Assembly: GCF_004519305.1 (NCBI RefSeq)
Contig: NZ_SOZA01000024.1
Location: forward strand, 1 to 64,000
Direction: 5' to 3'
Source of the DNA: Pseudomonas sp. RIT623
GTDB taxonomy: Bacteria; Pseudomonadota; Gammaproteobacteria; Pseudomonadales; Pseudomonadaceae
DNA: 64,000 nt
Shown: positions 52,165 to 61,301 of the stretch, in pieces
Layout: each line of letters begins with the position of its first letter
Position numbering within the stretch: the stretch's first letter is position 1
The notes under the pieces: model-generated
What the model was told of the DNA's origin: nothing
The model's database searches: none
What the model saw: the letters and a program-made list of their open reading frames with translations, nothing else
Made by a program: the position numbers and the translations under genes

Positions 52165-54060
52165 ATGCCCACGACGTTTCAAGAGATCCCCCGCGAACGC
52201 CCGGTCACGCCGTTGCTGGACCGCGCCGACACGCCCGCCGGCCTGCGCCGGCTGGCCGAAGCCGACCTGGAGACCCTGGCCGACGAGCTGCGCCAGGAAC
52301 TGCTCTATACCGTTGGTCAGACCGGTGGGCATTTCGGTGCTGGCCTGGGCGTCATCGAGCTGACGATCGCCCTGCACTACGTCTTCGATACCCCCGATGA
52401 TCGACTGGTGTGGGACGTCGGCCACCAGGCCTACCCGCACAAGATCCTCACCGGGCGCCGTGAGCGCATGCTCAGCCTGCGCCAGAAGGACGGCATCGCC
52501 GCCTTCCCGCGCCGCAGCGAGAGCGAGTACGACACCTTCGGCGTCGGCCATTCCAGCACCTCGATCAGCGCCGCCCTGGGCATGGCCATCGCCGCCCGCC
52601 TGCAAAACGACCCGCGCAAATCCATCGCGGTGATCGGCGACGGCGCACTGACCGCGGGCATGGCCTTCGAAGCGTTGAACCACGCGCAGGAAGTGGACGC
52701 CGACATGCTGGTGATCCTCAACGACAACGACATGTCGATTTCGCGCAACGTCGGCGGCCTGTCCAACTACCTGGCCAAGATCCTCTCCAGCCGCACCTAC
52801 GCCAGCATGCGCGAGGGCAGCAAGAAGGTCCTGTCGCGCCTGCCCGGTGCCTGGGAAATCGCCCGCCGCACCGAGGAATACGCCAAGGGCATGCTGGTTC
52901 CCGGCACCCTGTTCGAGGAGCTGGGCTGGAACTACATCGGCCCTATCGACGGCCACGACCTGCCGACCCTGATCGCCACCCTGCGCAACATGCGCGATCT
53001 CAAGGGCCCGCAGTTCCTGCACGTGGTGACCAAGAAGGGCAAGGGCTTCGCCCCGGCCGAGATCGACCCGATCGGCTACCACGCCATCACCAAGCTGGAG
53101 CCGGTCGACAAGCCGGTCGCGCCGAAAAAGCCCAGCGGGCCGAAGTACGCCTCGGTGTTCGGCCAATGGCTGTGCGACATGGCCGCCGCCGACAACCGCC
53201 TGGTGGGCATCACCCCGGCGATGAAGGAAGGCTCGGACCTGATCGACTTCAGCGAACGCTACCCCGAGCGCTACTTCGACGTGGCCATTGCCGAGCAACA
53301 CGCGGTGACCCTGGCCGCAGGCATGGCCTGCGAAGGCGCCAAGCCGGTGGTGGCGATCTACTCCACCTTCCTGCAGCGCGGCTATGACCAACTGATCCAC
53401 GATGTGGCGGTGCAGGACCTCGATGTACTGTTCGCCATCGACCGCGCCGGCCTGGTTGGCGAGGACGGCCCGACCCACGCCGGGGCCTACGACCTGTCGT
53501 ACCTGCGCTGCATCCCCGGCATGCTGGTGATGACCCCGAGCGACGAGAACGAGCTGCGCAAGATGCTTAGCACTGGCCACCACTACAAGGGCCCGGCGGC
53601 AGTGCGCTACCCACGCGGCACTGGCCCCAACGCGCCGATCAGCGGCGACCTGGAGCCCCTGGAAATCGGCAAGGGTGTGGTGCGCCGCCAGGGCAGCAAG
53701 GTCGCCCTGCTGGTGTTCGGCGTGCAACTGGCCGAAGCCCTCCAAGTGGCCGAGCAGATCGACGCCAGCGTGGTCGACATGCGTTTCGTCAAGCCACTGG
53801 ACGAGGCGCTGGTGCTGGAGATGGCCGCCAATCATGAACTGCTGGTGACCATCGAGGAGAACGCCATCATGGGTGGCGCCGGCGCAGCGGTCGGCGAGTT
53901 CCTCGCCCGCGAAGCGGTGGTCAAGCCGCTGCTGCACCTGGGGCTGCCGGATATCTATGTCGAGCATGCCAAGCCGGCGCAGATGCTGGCCGAGTGTGGG
54001 CTGGACGTGGCAGGGATCGAAGCCTCCGTCAAAGCCCGAATGGCCAAGCTCGGCCTGTAA
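52165..54060 (+). CDS. dxs: 1-deoxy-D-xylulose-5-phosphate synthase
   Basis: Dxs joins pyruvate and glyceraldehyde 3-phosphate with thiamine diphosphate, the first step of the MEP isoprenoid pathway. The 631-residue length is exact for Pseudomonas. The ThDP motif is GDGALTAGMAFEALN-(21 residues)-DNDMSISRN, and VAIAEQHAVTLAAGMACEG carries the catalytic glutamate. The start is the ATG of MPTTFQEIPRE. Confidence 0.98.
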   Translation: MPTTFQEIPRERPVTPLLDRADTPAGLRRLAEADLETLADELRQELLYTVGQTGGHFGAGLGVIELTIALHYVFDTPDDRLVWDVGHQAYPHKILTGRRERMLSLRQKDGIAAFPRRSESEYDTFGVGHSSTSISAALGMAIAARLQNDPRKSIAVIGDGALTAGMAFEALNHAQEVDADMLVILNDNDMSISRNVGGLSNYLAKILSSRTYASMREGSKKVLSRLPGAWEIARRTEEYAKGMLVPGTLFEELGWNYIGPIDGHDLPTLIATLRNMRDLKGPQFLHVVTKKGKGFAPAEIDPIGYHAITKLEPVDKPVAPKKPSGPKYASVFGQWLCDMAAADNRLVGITPAMKEGSDLIDFSERYPERYFDVAIAEQHAVTLAAGMACEGAKPVVAIYSTFLQRGYDQLIHDVAVQDLDVLFAIDRAGLVGEDGPTHAGAYDLSYLRCIPGMLVMTPSDENELRKMLSTGHHYKGPAAVRYPRGTGPNAPISGDLEPLEIGKGVVRRQGSKVALLVFGVQLAEALQVAEQIDASVVDMRFVKPLDEALVLEMAANHELLVTIEENAIMGGAGAAVGEFLAREAVVKPLLHLGLPDIYVEHAKPAQMLAECGLDVAGIEASVKARMAKLGL

Positions 54061-54066
54061 GGCCAT

Positions 54067-54114
54067 ATCGCGGGGCAAGTCGCATCGGTGCGCCGATGCG
54101 ACTTGCCCCGCGAT
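54067..54114. repeat. 22-bp perfect hairpin between dxs and btuB
   Basis: Positions 54067-54088 and 54093-54114 are perfectly complementary with a TGCG loop. The outer part ATCGCGGGGCAAG is shared with the inverted repeat at 21069. It fills nearly the whole gap between dxs and btuB, so it probably serves as a transcription terminator or a REP-like folded element. No T-run follows. Confidence 0.85.
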
Positions 54115-54130
54115 TGCAATGGAACTGCCC

Positions 54131-56008
54131 ATGAAGATCCGCGCCCTCCCCCTGCTCTGCCTTCCCGCCGCCGCCCTGGCCGCCGAACCCTCCCGCGATG
54201 ACGCCCTCAAGCTCCCCGACGTGCTGATCAGCGCCAGTCGCCAGGTCGAGTCGCGCACCGCCACCAGCGCCGCCAACACGGTGTTCACCCGCGCCGACAT
54301 CGACCGCCTGCAACCAAGCGGCGTTACCGACCTGCTGGCCCGCGTTCCCGGCGTACAAGTGGCCCCCACCGGTGGCCGCGGCAGCCTGCCCGGTATCTTC
54401 ATTCGCGGCACCAAGGCGGCCCAGACCCTGGTACTGGTCGACGGCGTGCGCATCGCCAACGCCACCTCCGGCGACAGCGGCCTGCAGTTCCTCGACGTCG
54501 ACCAGATCGAGCGGGTGGAGGTGCTGCGCGGCTCGCGTTCGGCGATGTACGGCAGCGACGCCATTGGTGGGGTTATCCAGATCTTCACCCGCCGTGGCGA
54601 TGGCCTGGGCCTGCAACCGCGCCTGCGCCTGGCCGCCGGCAGCAACCAGACCTGGCAACGCAGCCTGGGACTGTCCGGTGGCAATGGCGCGACTCGTTTC
54701 AACCTCGGCGCCAGCCTGGACGAGACCGCCGGTATCGACGCGACCGGCCCCTCTTACGCCAGCGACGGCGACCATGACACCTATCGCAACCGCTCGCTGA
54801 ACCTGAGCCTGAGCCATACGTTCAACGAACGCTTCGAAGCCGGCCTTAACCTGCTCGACAGCCATGGACGCTCTGCCTACGACAGCCCCTACGGCCGCTA
54901 TGACCTGAAGACCGGTGCTTTTTCTGCACAAAAACCTTATACCGACTTCAACGTCAGCAGCCTGGGCACCTGGCTCGACGCTCAGCTCACCGACGCCTGG
55001 CATTCCCGCCTGGAGCTGGGACACAGCGAAAACCGCGATGACAAGCGTGACAAGCTCAGTACCGAACACATCGTCTATAACACCTACCGCGACCAGGCAA
55101 CCTGGCAGAACGAACTGACGCTCAACGAACGACATCAACTGATGCTCGGCGGCGACTGGTATCAGGACCGTTTTCACGGCACCGAGACATTCGACGAGGA
55201 CAGCCGCTGGAACCGCGCCGTGTTCGCCCAGCATCGTTTCCAAGGCGAGCACTTCTCCAGTGAGCTTGGGCTACGCCACGACGACAACCAGCAATTCGGC
55301 AGCCAAACCACCTGGAGCGGTAGCCTGAGCGTGCCGCTGGATACGCGCAATGACCTGCTGCTGTCGTACAGCGAAGGCTTCCGTGCACCGACTTTCAACG
55401 ATCTGTACTTTCCGGACTACGGCAACCCAGATCTCAAGCCGGAACATTCGAAGAGCTATGAGCTGCAATGGCGCAGCCAGCTGACCGACAGTAGCCACCT
55501 GGAAGCCTCCCTGTACCGCACCGATCTGCGCGACGCCATCAATTACGACGCCAAGGCCCGTCGGCCTGGCAACATCGACAGTGCTCGCATCAACGGCCTG
55601 GAGCTTTCGCTGCAACAGCAATGGGGCAGTTGGACCTCGCAACTGGGCCTGGCAGTGATCGACCCGCGCGACCGCGAAACCGGCCATACCCTGTCCCGCC
55701 GTGCACGGCGAACCCTGAGCCTGGACCTGGACCGTCAATTCGACCGCTTCAACGTCGGTGCGAGCTGGCAGGCTGTCAGCAGCAGCTACAACGACGAGGC
55801 CAACAACGACGCCATTGGCGGCTATGGCCTGCTGGGCCTGCGTGGCGGCTGGGCAGCCAGCCGGGAATTGAAGCTCGACCTGAAACTCGACAACCTGCTG
55901 GACAAGCGCTATGGCCGCACGCTCTACAGCTACCAGAGCAACAGCTACGGCTACCGCGAGGAAGGCCGCACCTGGCTGCTGAGCCTCACCTGGACACCGG
56001 CGCTCTAG
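54131..56008 (+). CDS. btuB: TonB-dependent vitamin B12 receptor
   Basis: BtuB imports cobalamins through the outer membrane. The 625-residue protein has a signal peptide ending at ALAAEPS, a TonB box region LPDVLISASRQ, and the plug motifs FTRADIDRLQPSGVTDLLARVPGVQV and IERVEVLRGSRSAMYGSDAIGGVI. GGAA six bases before supports the ATG of MKIRALPLL. No cobalamin riboswitch fits in the 70 bases upstream. Its 3' end overlaps the oppositely directed btuF by 23 bases. Confidence 0.9.
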   Translation: MKIRALPLLCLPAAALAAEPSRDDALKLPDVLISASRQVESRTATSAANTVFTRADIDRLQPSGVTDLLARVPGVQVAPTGGRGSLPGIFIRGTKAAQTLVLVDGVRIANATSGDSGLQFLDVDQIERVEVLRGSRSAMYGSDAIGGVIQIFTRRGDGLGLQPRLRLAAGSNQTWQRSLGLSGGNGATRFNLGASLDETAGIDATGPSYASDGDHDTYRNRSLNLSLSHTFNERFEAGLNLLDSHGRSAYDSPYGRYDLKTGAFSAQKPYTDFNVSSLGTWLDAQLTDAWHSRLELGHSENRDDKRDKLSTEHIVYNTYRDQATWQNELTLNERHQLMLGGDWYQDRFHGTETFDEDSRWNRAVFAQHRFQGEHFSSELGLRHDDNQQFGSQTTWSGSLSVPLDTRNDLLLSYSEGFRAPTFNDLYFPDYGNPDLKPEHSKSYELQWRSQLTDSSHLEASLYRTDLRDAINYDAKARRPGNIDSARINGLELSLQQQWGSWTSQLGLAVIDPRDRETGHTLSRRARRTLSLDLDRQFDRFNVGASWQAVSSSYNDEANNDAIGGYGLLGLRGGWAASRELKLDLKLDNLLDKRYGRTLYSYQSNSYGYREEGRTWLLSLTWTPAL

Positions 56009-56801
56009 CCTTGAGCAGCGCGCACAGACGGGCGGTGGCCTCGATCATCTGCCCGCTGGGCCGTTCCAGGCCCTTGTCTGGCACCACCAGCAAGCGCTCA
56101 GCCTTCACGGCGCTCAACTGCGGCCAGTTGCGCCAACTGGCCAGTTGCGCTGAATCTCCTGCCAGGATCACCTCAGGATCGCGCAGCAGCACCGACTCCA
56201 CACTGACTTGCGGTGCGGGCTGGGTCAGGTCATCGAACACATTGCGCGCCCCACAGACACGCAAGGCGTCACTGACCACCTGGCGCCCACCCAGGGTGTA
56301 CAGCGGTTTGTCCCAGACTTGGTAGAACACCCGCAGGGGCACTTCACGTCGGTAGTGTTCACGCAGCCTGTGCAACTGCTCGCGCAAGCTGGCGGCATAG
56401 GCGCGGCCTTGCGCGTCACGTCCGATGCGCTGAGCGATGGCTTCGATCTGCTCGATCAACTGGTCCAGGTCGCCGGGCTCGCCACTGAACATGGCAATGC
56501 CCAGGCGTCTGAGCTGGTCGCGTTGCGCAGGTGCCACGCTTCCAGGCCAGAGCAGCAGCAGGTCGGGCTTGAGGCTGAGCAGGCGCTCCATGTCCAGCTG
56601 GCCATGGCGACCGACGGAGGGAAGGCTGGCCAGTGCCTGCGGTCGTTCACCGCCGTCGAGCACGCCGACCAGCAGGTCGCCGGCCGCAAGCTCGAGCATG
56701 ACCTCGGTCATCGACGGCGCCAGGCTGATCACGCGCGGCTGGGCTTCGGCCAAGGCGCCGCAACACAGTAAAGCGACAGCGGCGAGAAGCGCCCGCATCA
56801 A
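55986..56801 (-). CDS. btuF: Periplasmic cobalamin-binding protein
   Basis: A 271-residue helical-backbone substrate-binding protein with a signal peptide (MMRALLAAVALLCCGALAEA). The opening RVISLAPSMTEVMLELAAGD and LVGVLDGGERP match the BtuF group. It would deliver B12 to a BtuCD transporter, whose genes are not in this window. It abuts the 139-residue membrane-protein gene, and its 3' end overlaps btuB on the other strand. Confidence 0.88.
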   Translation of the reverse strand: MMRALLAAVALLCCGALAEAQPRVISLAPSMTEVMLELAAGDLLVGVLDGGERPQALASLPSVGRHGQLDMERLLSLKPDLLLLWPGSVAPAQRDQLRRLGIAMFSGEPGDLDQLIEQIEAIAQRIGRDAQGRAYAASLREQLHRLREHYRREVPLRVFYQVWDKPLYTLGGRQVVSDALRVCGARNVFDDLTQPAPQVSVESVLLRDPEVILAGDSAQLASWRNWPQLSAVKAERLLVVPDKGLERPSGQMIEATARLCALLKARAPVSR

Positions 56802-57221
56802 TCAGCCCAGCTGACGCGGAATGCGGTAGAGGTACAAGATCACCACGGTGGCCAGCGCCAGCAAGATCTGCGGCACCGCCTCCAGCCCCACCAGCACCGA
56901 CAACGCCGCCACCCAGGCCGGGAAGCAGGCGAACAACATGGCTAGGCGTCGCACCCGGGCCAGCTCGATCCAGGCACCGGGTTCTTCCGGTGTGCCCAGT
57001 TGCTTGTCGGTGGCGATCAGTGTCCGTTTGTAGGCGCCGAAACGCGGCAGGCTGAGGAACATGGTCGCAGCCCCGGCGATGAACAGCGGCATGGCCAACA
57101 CCGGGATCAACGGCTCGCCGCCGCCGAACGCCCAGGCCATCACCGGCAACGGCACCAGGCCCACGGCCAGGTACTGCCACCAGGCCAGGGCCAGCCGACG
57201 CTTCACCTCGCCGCGGGTCAC
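56802..57221 (-). CDS. Small inner-membrane protein of unknown function
   Basis: I do not recognise this 139-residue protein. It has two hydrophobic hairpins: about 15-32 plus 37-58, and about 92-113 plus 116-134, joined by a charged loop with TDKQLGTPEEPGAW. The start is a GTG that overlaps the ribA stop (GTGA), and btuF follows with no gap, so it lies inside a ribA-btuF transcript. A role next to cobalamin uptake or membrane assembly is only a guess from position. Confidence 0.8.
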   Translation of the reverse strand: MTRGEVKRRLALAWWQYLAVGLVPLPVMAWAFGGGEPLIPVLAMPLFIAGAATMFLSLPRFGAYKRTLIATDKQLGTPEEPGAWIELARVRRLAMLFACFPAWVAALSVLVGLEAVPQILLALATVVILYLYRIPRQLG

Positions 57222-57835
57222 GCCTGGGGCACCTCGCCCTGGTGCTTGTTGCCCATCATGTGGCCAAGCTTGTCGGCCTTGGTGGCCAGGTACAGGCGGT
57301 TGTGCGGGTTATGGCCGGTGTGCAGCGGCACGCGCTCGGCCACCTTGATGTTCATGTCGGTGAGCGCCTTGACCTTGCGCGGGTTGTTGGTCATCAGCCG
57401 CAGCGACTTCACGCCCAGATGCTCGAGCATCGGCAGGCACATGCCGTAGTCGCGCTGGTCGGCGGCAAAGCCCAGGCGCTCGTTGGCCTCGACGGTGTCG
57501 GCACCGCCGTCCTGCAGCTCGTAGGCACGAATCTTGTTCAACAGGCCGATGCCACGGCCTTCCTGGCGCAGGTACAGCAGCACGCCACGGCCTTCGCGGG
57601 CGATGGCCTGCAGCGCGGCTTCCAGCTGCGAACCGCAATCGCAGCGCTGGCTGAACAGCGCGTCGCCGGTCAGGCACTCGGAATGCAGGCGCCCCAGCAC
57701 CGGCTCGCCGTCGGCGATGTCACCCAGGCTGAGCACCACGTGCTCGCGGCCAGTGGCTTCGTCGAGGAAGCCATGCATGGTGAAGATCGCAAAAGGGGTC
57801 GGGAGTTTAGAGGCGGCAACAAAGACGACGGGCAC
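57218..57835 (-). CDS. ribA: GTP cyclohydrolase II
   Basis: RibA opens GTP to 2,5-diamino-6-ribosylamino-4(3H)-pyrimidinone 5'-phosphate, the first committed step of riboflavin synthesis. The 205-residue protein keeps the zinc ligands Cys54, Cys65 and Cys67 (SECLTGDALFSQRCDCGSQ) and the YLRQEGRGIGLLNKI loop. The start is GTG with AGGAG six bases before. It is the only intact RibA in the window, since the RibA half of RibBX is degenerate. Confidence 0.97.
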   Translation of the reverse strand: MPVVFVAASKLPTPFAIFTMHGFLDEATGREHVVLSLGDIADGEPVLGRLHSECLTGDALFSQRCDCGSQLEAALQAIAREGRGVLLYLRQEGRGIGLLNKIRAYELQDGGADTVEANERLGFAADQRDYGMCLPMLEHLGVKSLRLMTNNPRKVKALTDMNIKVAERVPLHTGHNPHNRLYLATKADKLGHMMGNKHQGEVPQA

Positions 57836-58001
57836 GTTGTGCTCCTGGAAAGTAGGAATATTCAGATCGGCCGATTGTATCAGCAGCCCGGCACAGGTGC
57901 GCAGGCTGAATATCGCGGTTTAAGATCGAAAAGTTCGATGCCTATGGGCCTGGTCACGTAGCTGGCGAGCTCCCACAGGGCTACCATCCAGCCTTGTGTT
58001 G

Positions 58002-58745
58002 TCAGTGAGGCTGGCTGTCATTGGTGAACGGATACGGCTGCTTCCAACGCTCGAAGATCGGCTTCAGTTCGCCGCTGCGCACCAGCACCTCCATGCGCTG
58101 GTCGAACAGCTCGCGCAGGGCCTTGCCCTGCTCGCTGCGGGCGAACGCCAGGTACAACGGCAACTCGGCCACATGGGTACGGCGCAAGCGCGCGGGGTCG
58201 GGCGCCTGGCCGAGCACATAGTCGACCTCGGCCAGCGCATCGATGTAGAAGTCGACCCGATCATGCTCGAGCATCGGCAGGATACCCTCGCGGCGCTGGA
58301 TCTCACGGAAGTTGTGGATATTGGGCAGGTAGCTGGCGTAGTCATAGCCGCGTACCCAGGCCAGGCGGTACTGGCCCAGGGTTTCGCGCGTGGGCACCGG
58401 CTTGCCCACCAGGCCCAGGGCATAGATATGATCCTGGTCGAAGTACCAGCGCGGGTAGAGGTTGTCGTCGTTCTCGTCCTTGTACGAACCAACCCAGGCA
58501 TCCGCCTCGCCACGTTTCACCAGCCCGACGGCGCGGCTGTAGGGCGCGCTTTGCGCCACGACCTTGACCCCGGCCGGTTCGAACACCTTGCGCAACACAT
58601 CCCAGGCCAGCCCGGTGCCGTCGGCATTGGTGTAGTCGATCCAGGCCTCGCTGACCAGGCGCACCTGCGCCGGCGCCTCCTGGGCCATCACGCCCGGCCC
58701 CGCGACCAACAGCACCAATGCCAGTAGTACAGCCCTCAGGCCCAT
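58002..58745 (-). CDS. Periplasmic solute-binding protein (amino-acid type, SBP_bac_3)
   Basis: A 247-residue secreted protein with signal MGLRAVLLALVLLVAGPGVMAQ. The body (LAWDVLRKVFEPAGVKVV, YSRAVGLVKRGEADAWVGSY) matches family-3 solute-binding proteins, which bind amino acids or related ligands, but there is no ABC transporter gene beside it. It may be an orphan sensor or binding protein. It is 16 bases downstream of pgpA and may be read with the rib-thiL-pgpA operon. Confidence 0.85.
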   Translation of the reverse strand: MGLRAVLLALVLLVAGPGVMAQEAPAQVRLVSEAWIDYTNADGTGLAWDVLRKVFEPAGVKVVAQSAPYSRAVGLVKRGEADAWVGSYKDENDDNLYPRWYFDQDHIYALGLVGKPVPTRETLGQYRLAWVRGYDYASYLPNIHNFREIQRREGILPMLEHDRVDFYIDALAEVDYVLGQAPDPARLRRTHVAELPLYLAFARSEQGKALRELFDQRMEVLVRSGELKPIFERWKQPYPFTNDSQPH

Positions 58746-58761
58746 GGCAACGCTCCCTGTG

Positions 58762-59265
58762 TCAGGCCACCGCCCACACCAGCACCTGCATGCCCAGCCA
58801 GGCGAACACACCGGCCAGGATATCGTCGAGCATGATTCCGAAACCACCATGCACATGGCGGTCGACCCAGCGGATCGGCCACGGCTTGAGGATGTCGAAG
58901 AAGCGGAACATCAGGAACCCCGCCAACAGCCACTGCCACCCCTCCGGCACCAGCCACAGGGTGATCCACATGCCGACGATCTCGTCCCAGACGATGCCCT
59001 CATGGTCGTGCACGCGCAAGTCGTTGGCCACTTTGCCGCACAACCATACGCCGAACAGCATGCTGATGCCCAGCAGCAGCCAGTAGCCCCAGTCGGGGAG
59101 CATTTGCCACAGCGGGATGAACGGCAGCGCCACCAGCGAGCCCCAGGTGCCCGGCGCCTTGGGCAAGGTGCCGGAGCCAAAGCCGAAGGCAATGAAGTGC
59201 CATGGGTTGCGCCAGACCGAAGGCGGAACGAACTCCGCAGGCACCTGGTTGGGGTGGTCGGTCAC
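58762..59265 (-). CDS. pgpA: Phosphatidylglycerophosphatase A
   Basis: PgpA removes phosphate from phosphatidylglycerol phosphate. The protein is 167 residues with several membrane segments. The signatures GFGSGTLPKAPGTWGSL, WDEIVGMW and FRFFDILKPWPI are characteristic. The GTG start overlaps the thiL stop (GTGA). Confidence 0.95.
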   Translation of the reverse strand: MTDHPNQVPAEFVPPSVWRNPWHFIAFGFGSGTLPKAPGTWGSLVALPFIPLWQMLPDWGYWLLLGISMLFGVWLCGKVANDLRVHDHEGIVWDEIVGMWITLWLVPEGWQWLLAGFLMFRFFDILKPWPIRWVDRHVHGGFGIMLDDILAGVFAWLGMQVLVWAVA

Positions 59266-60218
59266 GGTGTCTCCCTAAAATGTTGATAGCCCCGTTGCAT
59301 CGGGGTGATGTCCTGGCCTTGCGGGTCACGCAAGGTGACTCCCTGGCCTTCCAGTACACAGCCGATGACGTGCACCTCACGGGCCAAGGCGGTCAGCGCG
59401 CTTTCCGGCATGGTGAACGCCAGCACATAGTCGTCACCACCGGTGAGCGCGGCCTGCAGCGCCGCTTCACGGCCGAGCAACGCCTGTAAAGGAGCAGACA
59501 CGGGGACCTGCGCCAGGTTCACCTGCAGCGCAACGCCGGACGCCTTGGCGATATGCCCGCAGTCGGCCAGCAGGCCGTCGGAAATATCCAGCGCCGCCGT
59601 GGCCAGGCCGCGCAGGCGCTCGCCCAGTTGCAGTTGCGGCAAGGGCGACCAGTAATGCTCGAGCAATGGCCCGGCCACATCGGCAGCCGCCTCGCGCTCG
59701 CCCAGCACCAACGGCAAGGCCCCGGCCGCATTGCCCAAAAAGCCACCGACACACAGCAGGTCGCCCGGCTGCGCGCCGCCGCGGCGCAGCGCCTGGCCGT
59801 TCGGCACCCGGCCGAACACGGTCACGGTGATGCTCAACGGGCCGCGGGTGGTGTCGCCACCGATCAGGCTGATGCCGCAGCGCGCGGCCATGCGGCCAAG
59901 GCCATCGGCAAAGCCGGCAAGCCATTGCGCGCCGACCTGGGGCAAGGTGAGGGCAAGGGTGAAGCCGATCGCCGTGGCGCCCATGGCCGCCAGGTCGCTG
60001 ACCGCCACGGCCAGCGAGCGCTGGCCGAGCAGCAACGGGTCGCAGACTGCGGGAAAATGCACACCGGCCACGAGCGTGTCGGTGGAGATCGCCAACTGCT
60101 CGCCGGCAGGCAGGTCCAGCAGGGCACAGTCGTCGCCGATCCCCAGGGCCACGCCCTCGCCGCCCTGCGCACAGGGCGCGGCGGCGAAGTAATGACGGAT
60201 CAGCTCGAACTCACCCAT
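59262..60218 (-). CDS. thiL: Thiamine-monophosphate kinase
   Basis: ThiL phosphorylates thiamine monophosphate to the diphosphate cofactor. The 318-residue AIRS-fold protein has GIGDDCALLDLPAGEQLAIS and TDTLVAGVHF at the N-terminus and ALDISDGLLADCGHIA further on, both of which bind nucleotide and magnesium. It lies between nusB and pgpA, the usual gammaproteobacterial order. Confidence 0.96.
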   Translation of the reverse strand: MGEFELIRHYFAAAPCAQGGEGVALGIGDDCALLDLPAGEQLAISTDTLVAGVHFPAVCDPLLLGQRSLAVAVSDLAAMGATAIGFTLALTLPQVGAQWLAGFADGLGRMAARCGISLIGGDTTRGPLSITVTVFGRVPNGQALRRGGAQPGDLLCVGGFLGNAAGALPLVLGEREAAADVAGPLLEHYWSPLPQLQLGERLRGLATAALDISDGLLADCGHIAKASGVALQVNLAQVPVSAPLQALLGREAALQAALTGGDDYVLAFTMPESALTALAREVHVIGCVLEGQGVTLRDPQGQDITPMQRGYQHFRETP

Positions 60219-60236
60219 GGCTGCTCAGCGCCGCGA

Positions 60237-60737
60237 TCAGCGCTTGTTCGCCTTGACTTCCGCCTCACGCAGACGCGGAGCCAGCTTGTCGAGCACGCCG
60301 TTGACGAACTTGTGGCCATCGGTGGCACCGAAGACTTTCGCCAGTTCGACACCTTCGTTGATGACCACGCGGTACGGCACGTCGACGCGCATCATGAACT
60401 CCCAGGCCGACAGGCGCAGCACGGACAGCTCGACCGGGTCGAGTTCTTCCAGCGGGGTGTCCAGGCAAGGTTTGAGCGCTTCGTCGATCTCGACCTTCTT
60501 CGCCGGGACCCCGTGCAGGATCTCGCGGAAGTAGGCACCGTCCACGTCAGAGAAATCGTTATCGACCCGGAACTGCGCTTCCACTTCGTTCAGCGAGTGC
60601 TTGGCCATGTGCCACTGATACAGCGCTTGCGTGGCGAGCTTGCGGGCTTCGCGACGCTTGGCGCTCTTCGACGGCTTGCCGGCATCCGCAGGTTTTGGAT
60701 CGCGCGGGTTGAAACGATCGCTTTCGTCGCTAATCAC
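60237..60737 (-). CDS. nusB: Transcription antitermination factor NusB
   Basis: NusB binds boxA RNA with S10 and supports rRNA antitermination. The 166-residue helical protein has ARKLATQALYQWHMA and the C-terminal RVVINEGVELAKVFGATDGHK. The GTG start overlaps the ribH stop (GTGA). Confidence 0.96.
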   Translation of the reverse strand: MISDESDRFNPRDPKPADAGKPSKSAKRREARKLATQALYQWHMAKHSLNEVEAQFRVDNDFSDVDGAYFREILHGVPAKKVEIDEALKPCLDTPLEELDPVELSVLRLSAWEFMMRVDVPYRVVINEGVELAKVFGATDGHKFVNGVLDKLAPRLREAEVKANKR

Positions 60738-61210
60738 TTGGCCTCCAACTGCGCCAGCAGGCTGACCATTTCCAGGGCGGACAGGGCAGCTTCACCGCCT
60801 TTGTTGCCAGCCTTGGTGCCGGAACGCTCGATGGCTTGCTCGATGGAGTCGACGGTCAGCACGCCGAAAGCCACCGGTACACCGAACTCCATGGACACCT
60901 GGGCCAGGCCCTTGGTGCATTCGCCCGCCACGTATTCGAAGTGCGGGGTACCACCACGGATCACGGCACCCAGGGCGATGATCGCGTTGTACTCGCCTTG
61001 CTGGGCGACCTTCTGCGCCACCAGCGGGATTTCGAACGCGCCCGGGGCACGGATGATGGTGATGTCGCTTTCGCTGACACCGTGGCGTACCAGGGTATCA
61101 ACGGCGCCGCTTACCAGGCTTTCGACGACGAAGCTGTTGAAGCGGCCAACCACCAAAGCATAGCGACCTTTGGGGGCGATGAAGGTACCTTCGATGGTCT
61201 TCAGGGTCAT
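60734..61210 (-). CDS. ribH: 6,7-dimethyl-8-ribityllumazine synthase
   Basis: RibH condenses the RibB product with the ribityl-aminouracil to lumazine. The 158-residue protein shows VVGRFNSFVVESLVSGA, PGAFEIPLVAQK, and GAVIRGGTPHFEYVAGE with the active-site histidine. The ATG of MTLKTIEGTF is used; the upstream frame is not supported. It follows ribBX after 91 bases. Confidence 0.97.
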   Translation of the reverse strand: MTLKTIEGTFIAPKGRYALVVGRFNSFVVESLVSGAVDTLVRHGVSESDITIIRAPGAFEIPLVAQKVAQQGEYNAIIALGAVIRGGTPHFEYVAGECTKGLAQVSMEFGVPVAFGVLTVDSIEQAIERSGTKAGNKGGEAALSALEMVSLLAQLEAK

Positions 61211-61301
61211 TCCGATGTTCTCATCTTCAAGAGCGAGGCCGCGCTGCGGCGGCCTCGGGAGGGTTTGGACTCGAGCGGGAGGGCGATCAGGCCGCCTCAA
61301 G

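Noticed and set aside
54061..54130. Cobalamin riboswitch before btuB
   Set aside because: The gap is only 70 bases, is filled by a hairpin and has no B12-box sequence.
52003..54702. An 899-codon open frame on the minus strand across dxs and the start of btuB
   Set aside because: It runs antisense to dxs and btuB and its composition is that of a reverse-complement shadow; no domain can be seen.
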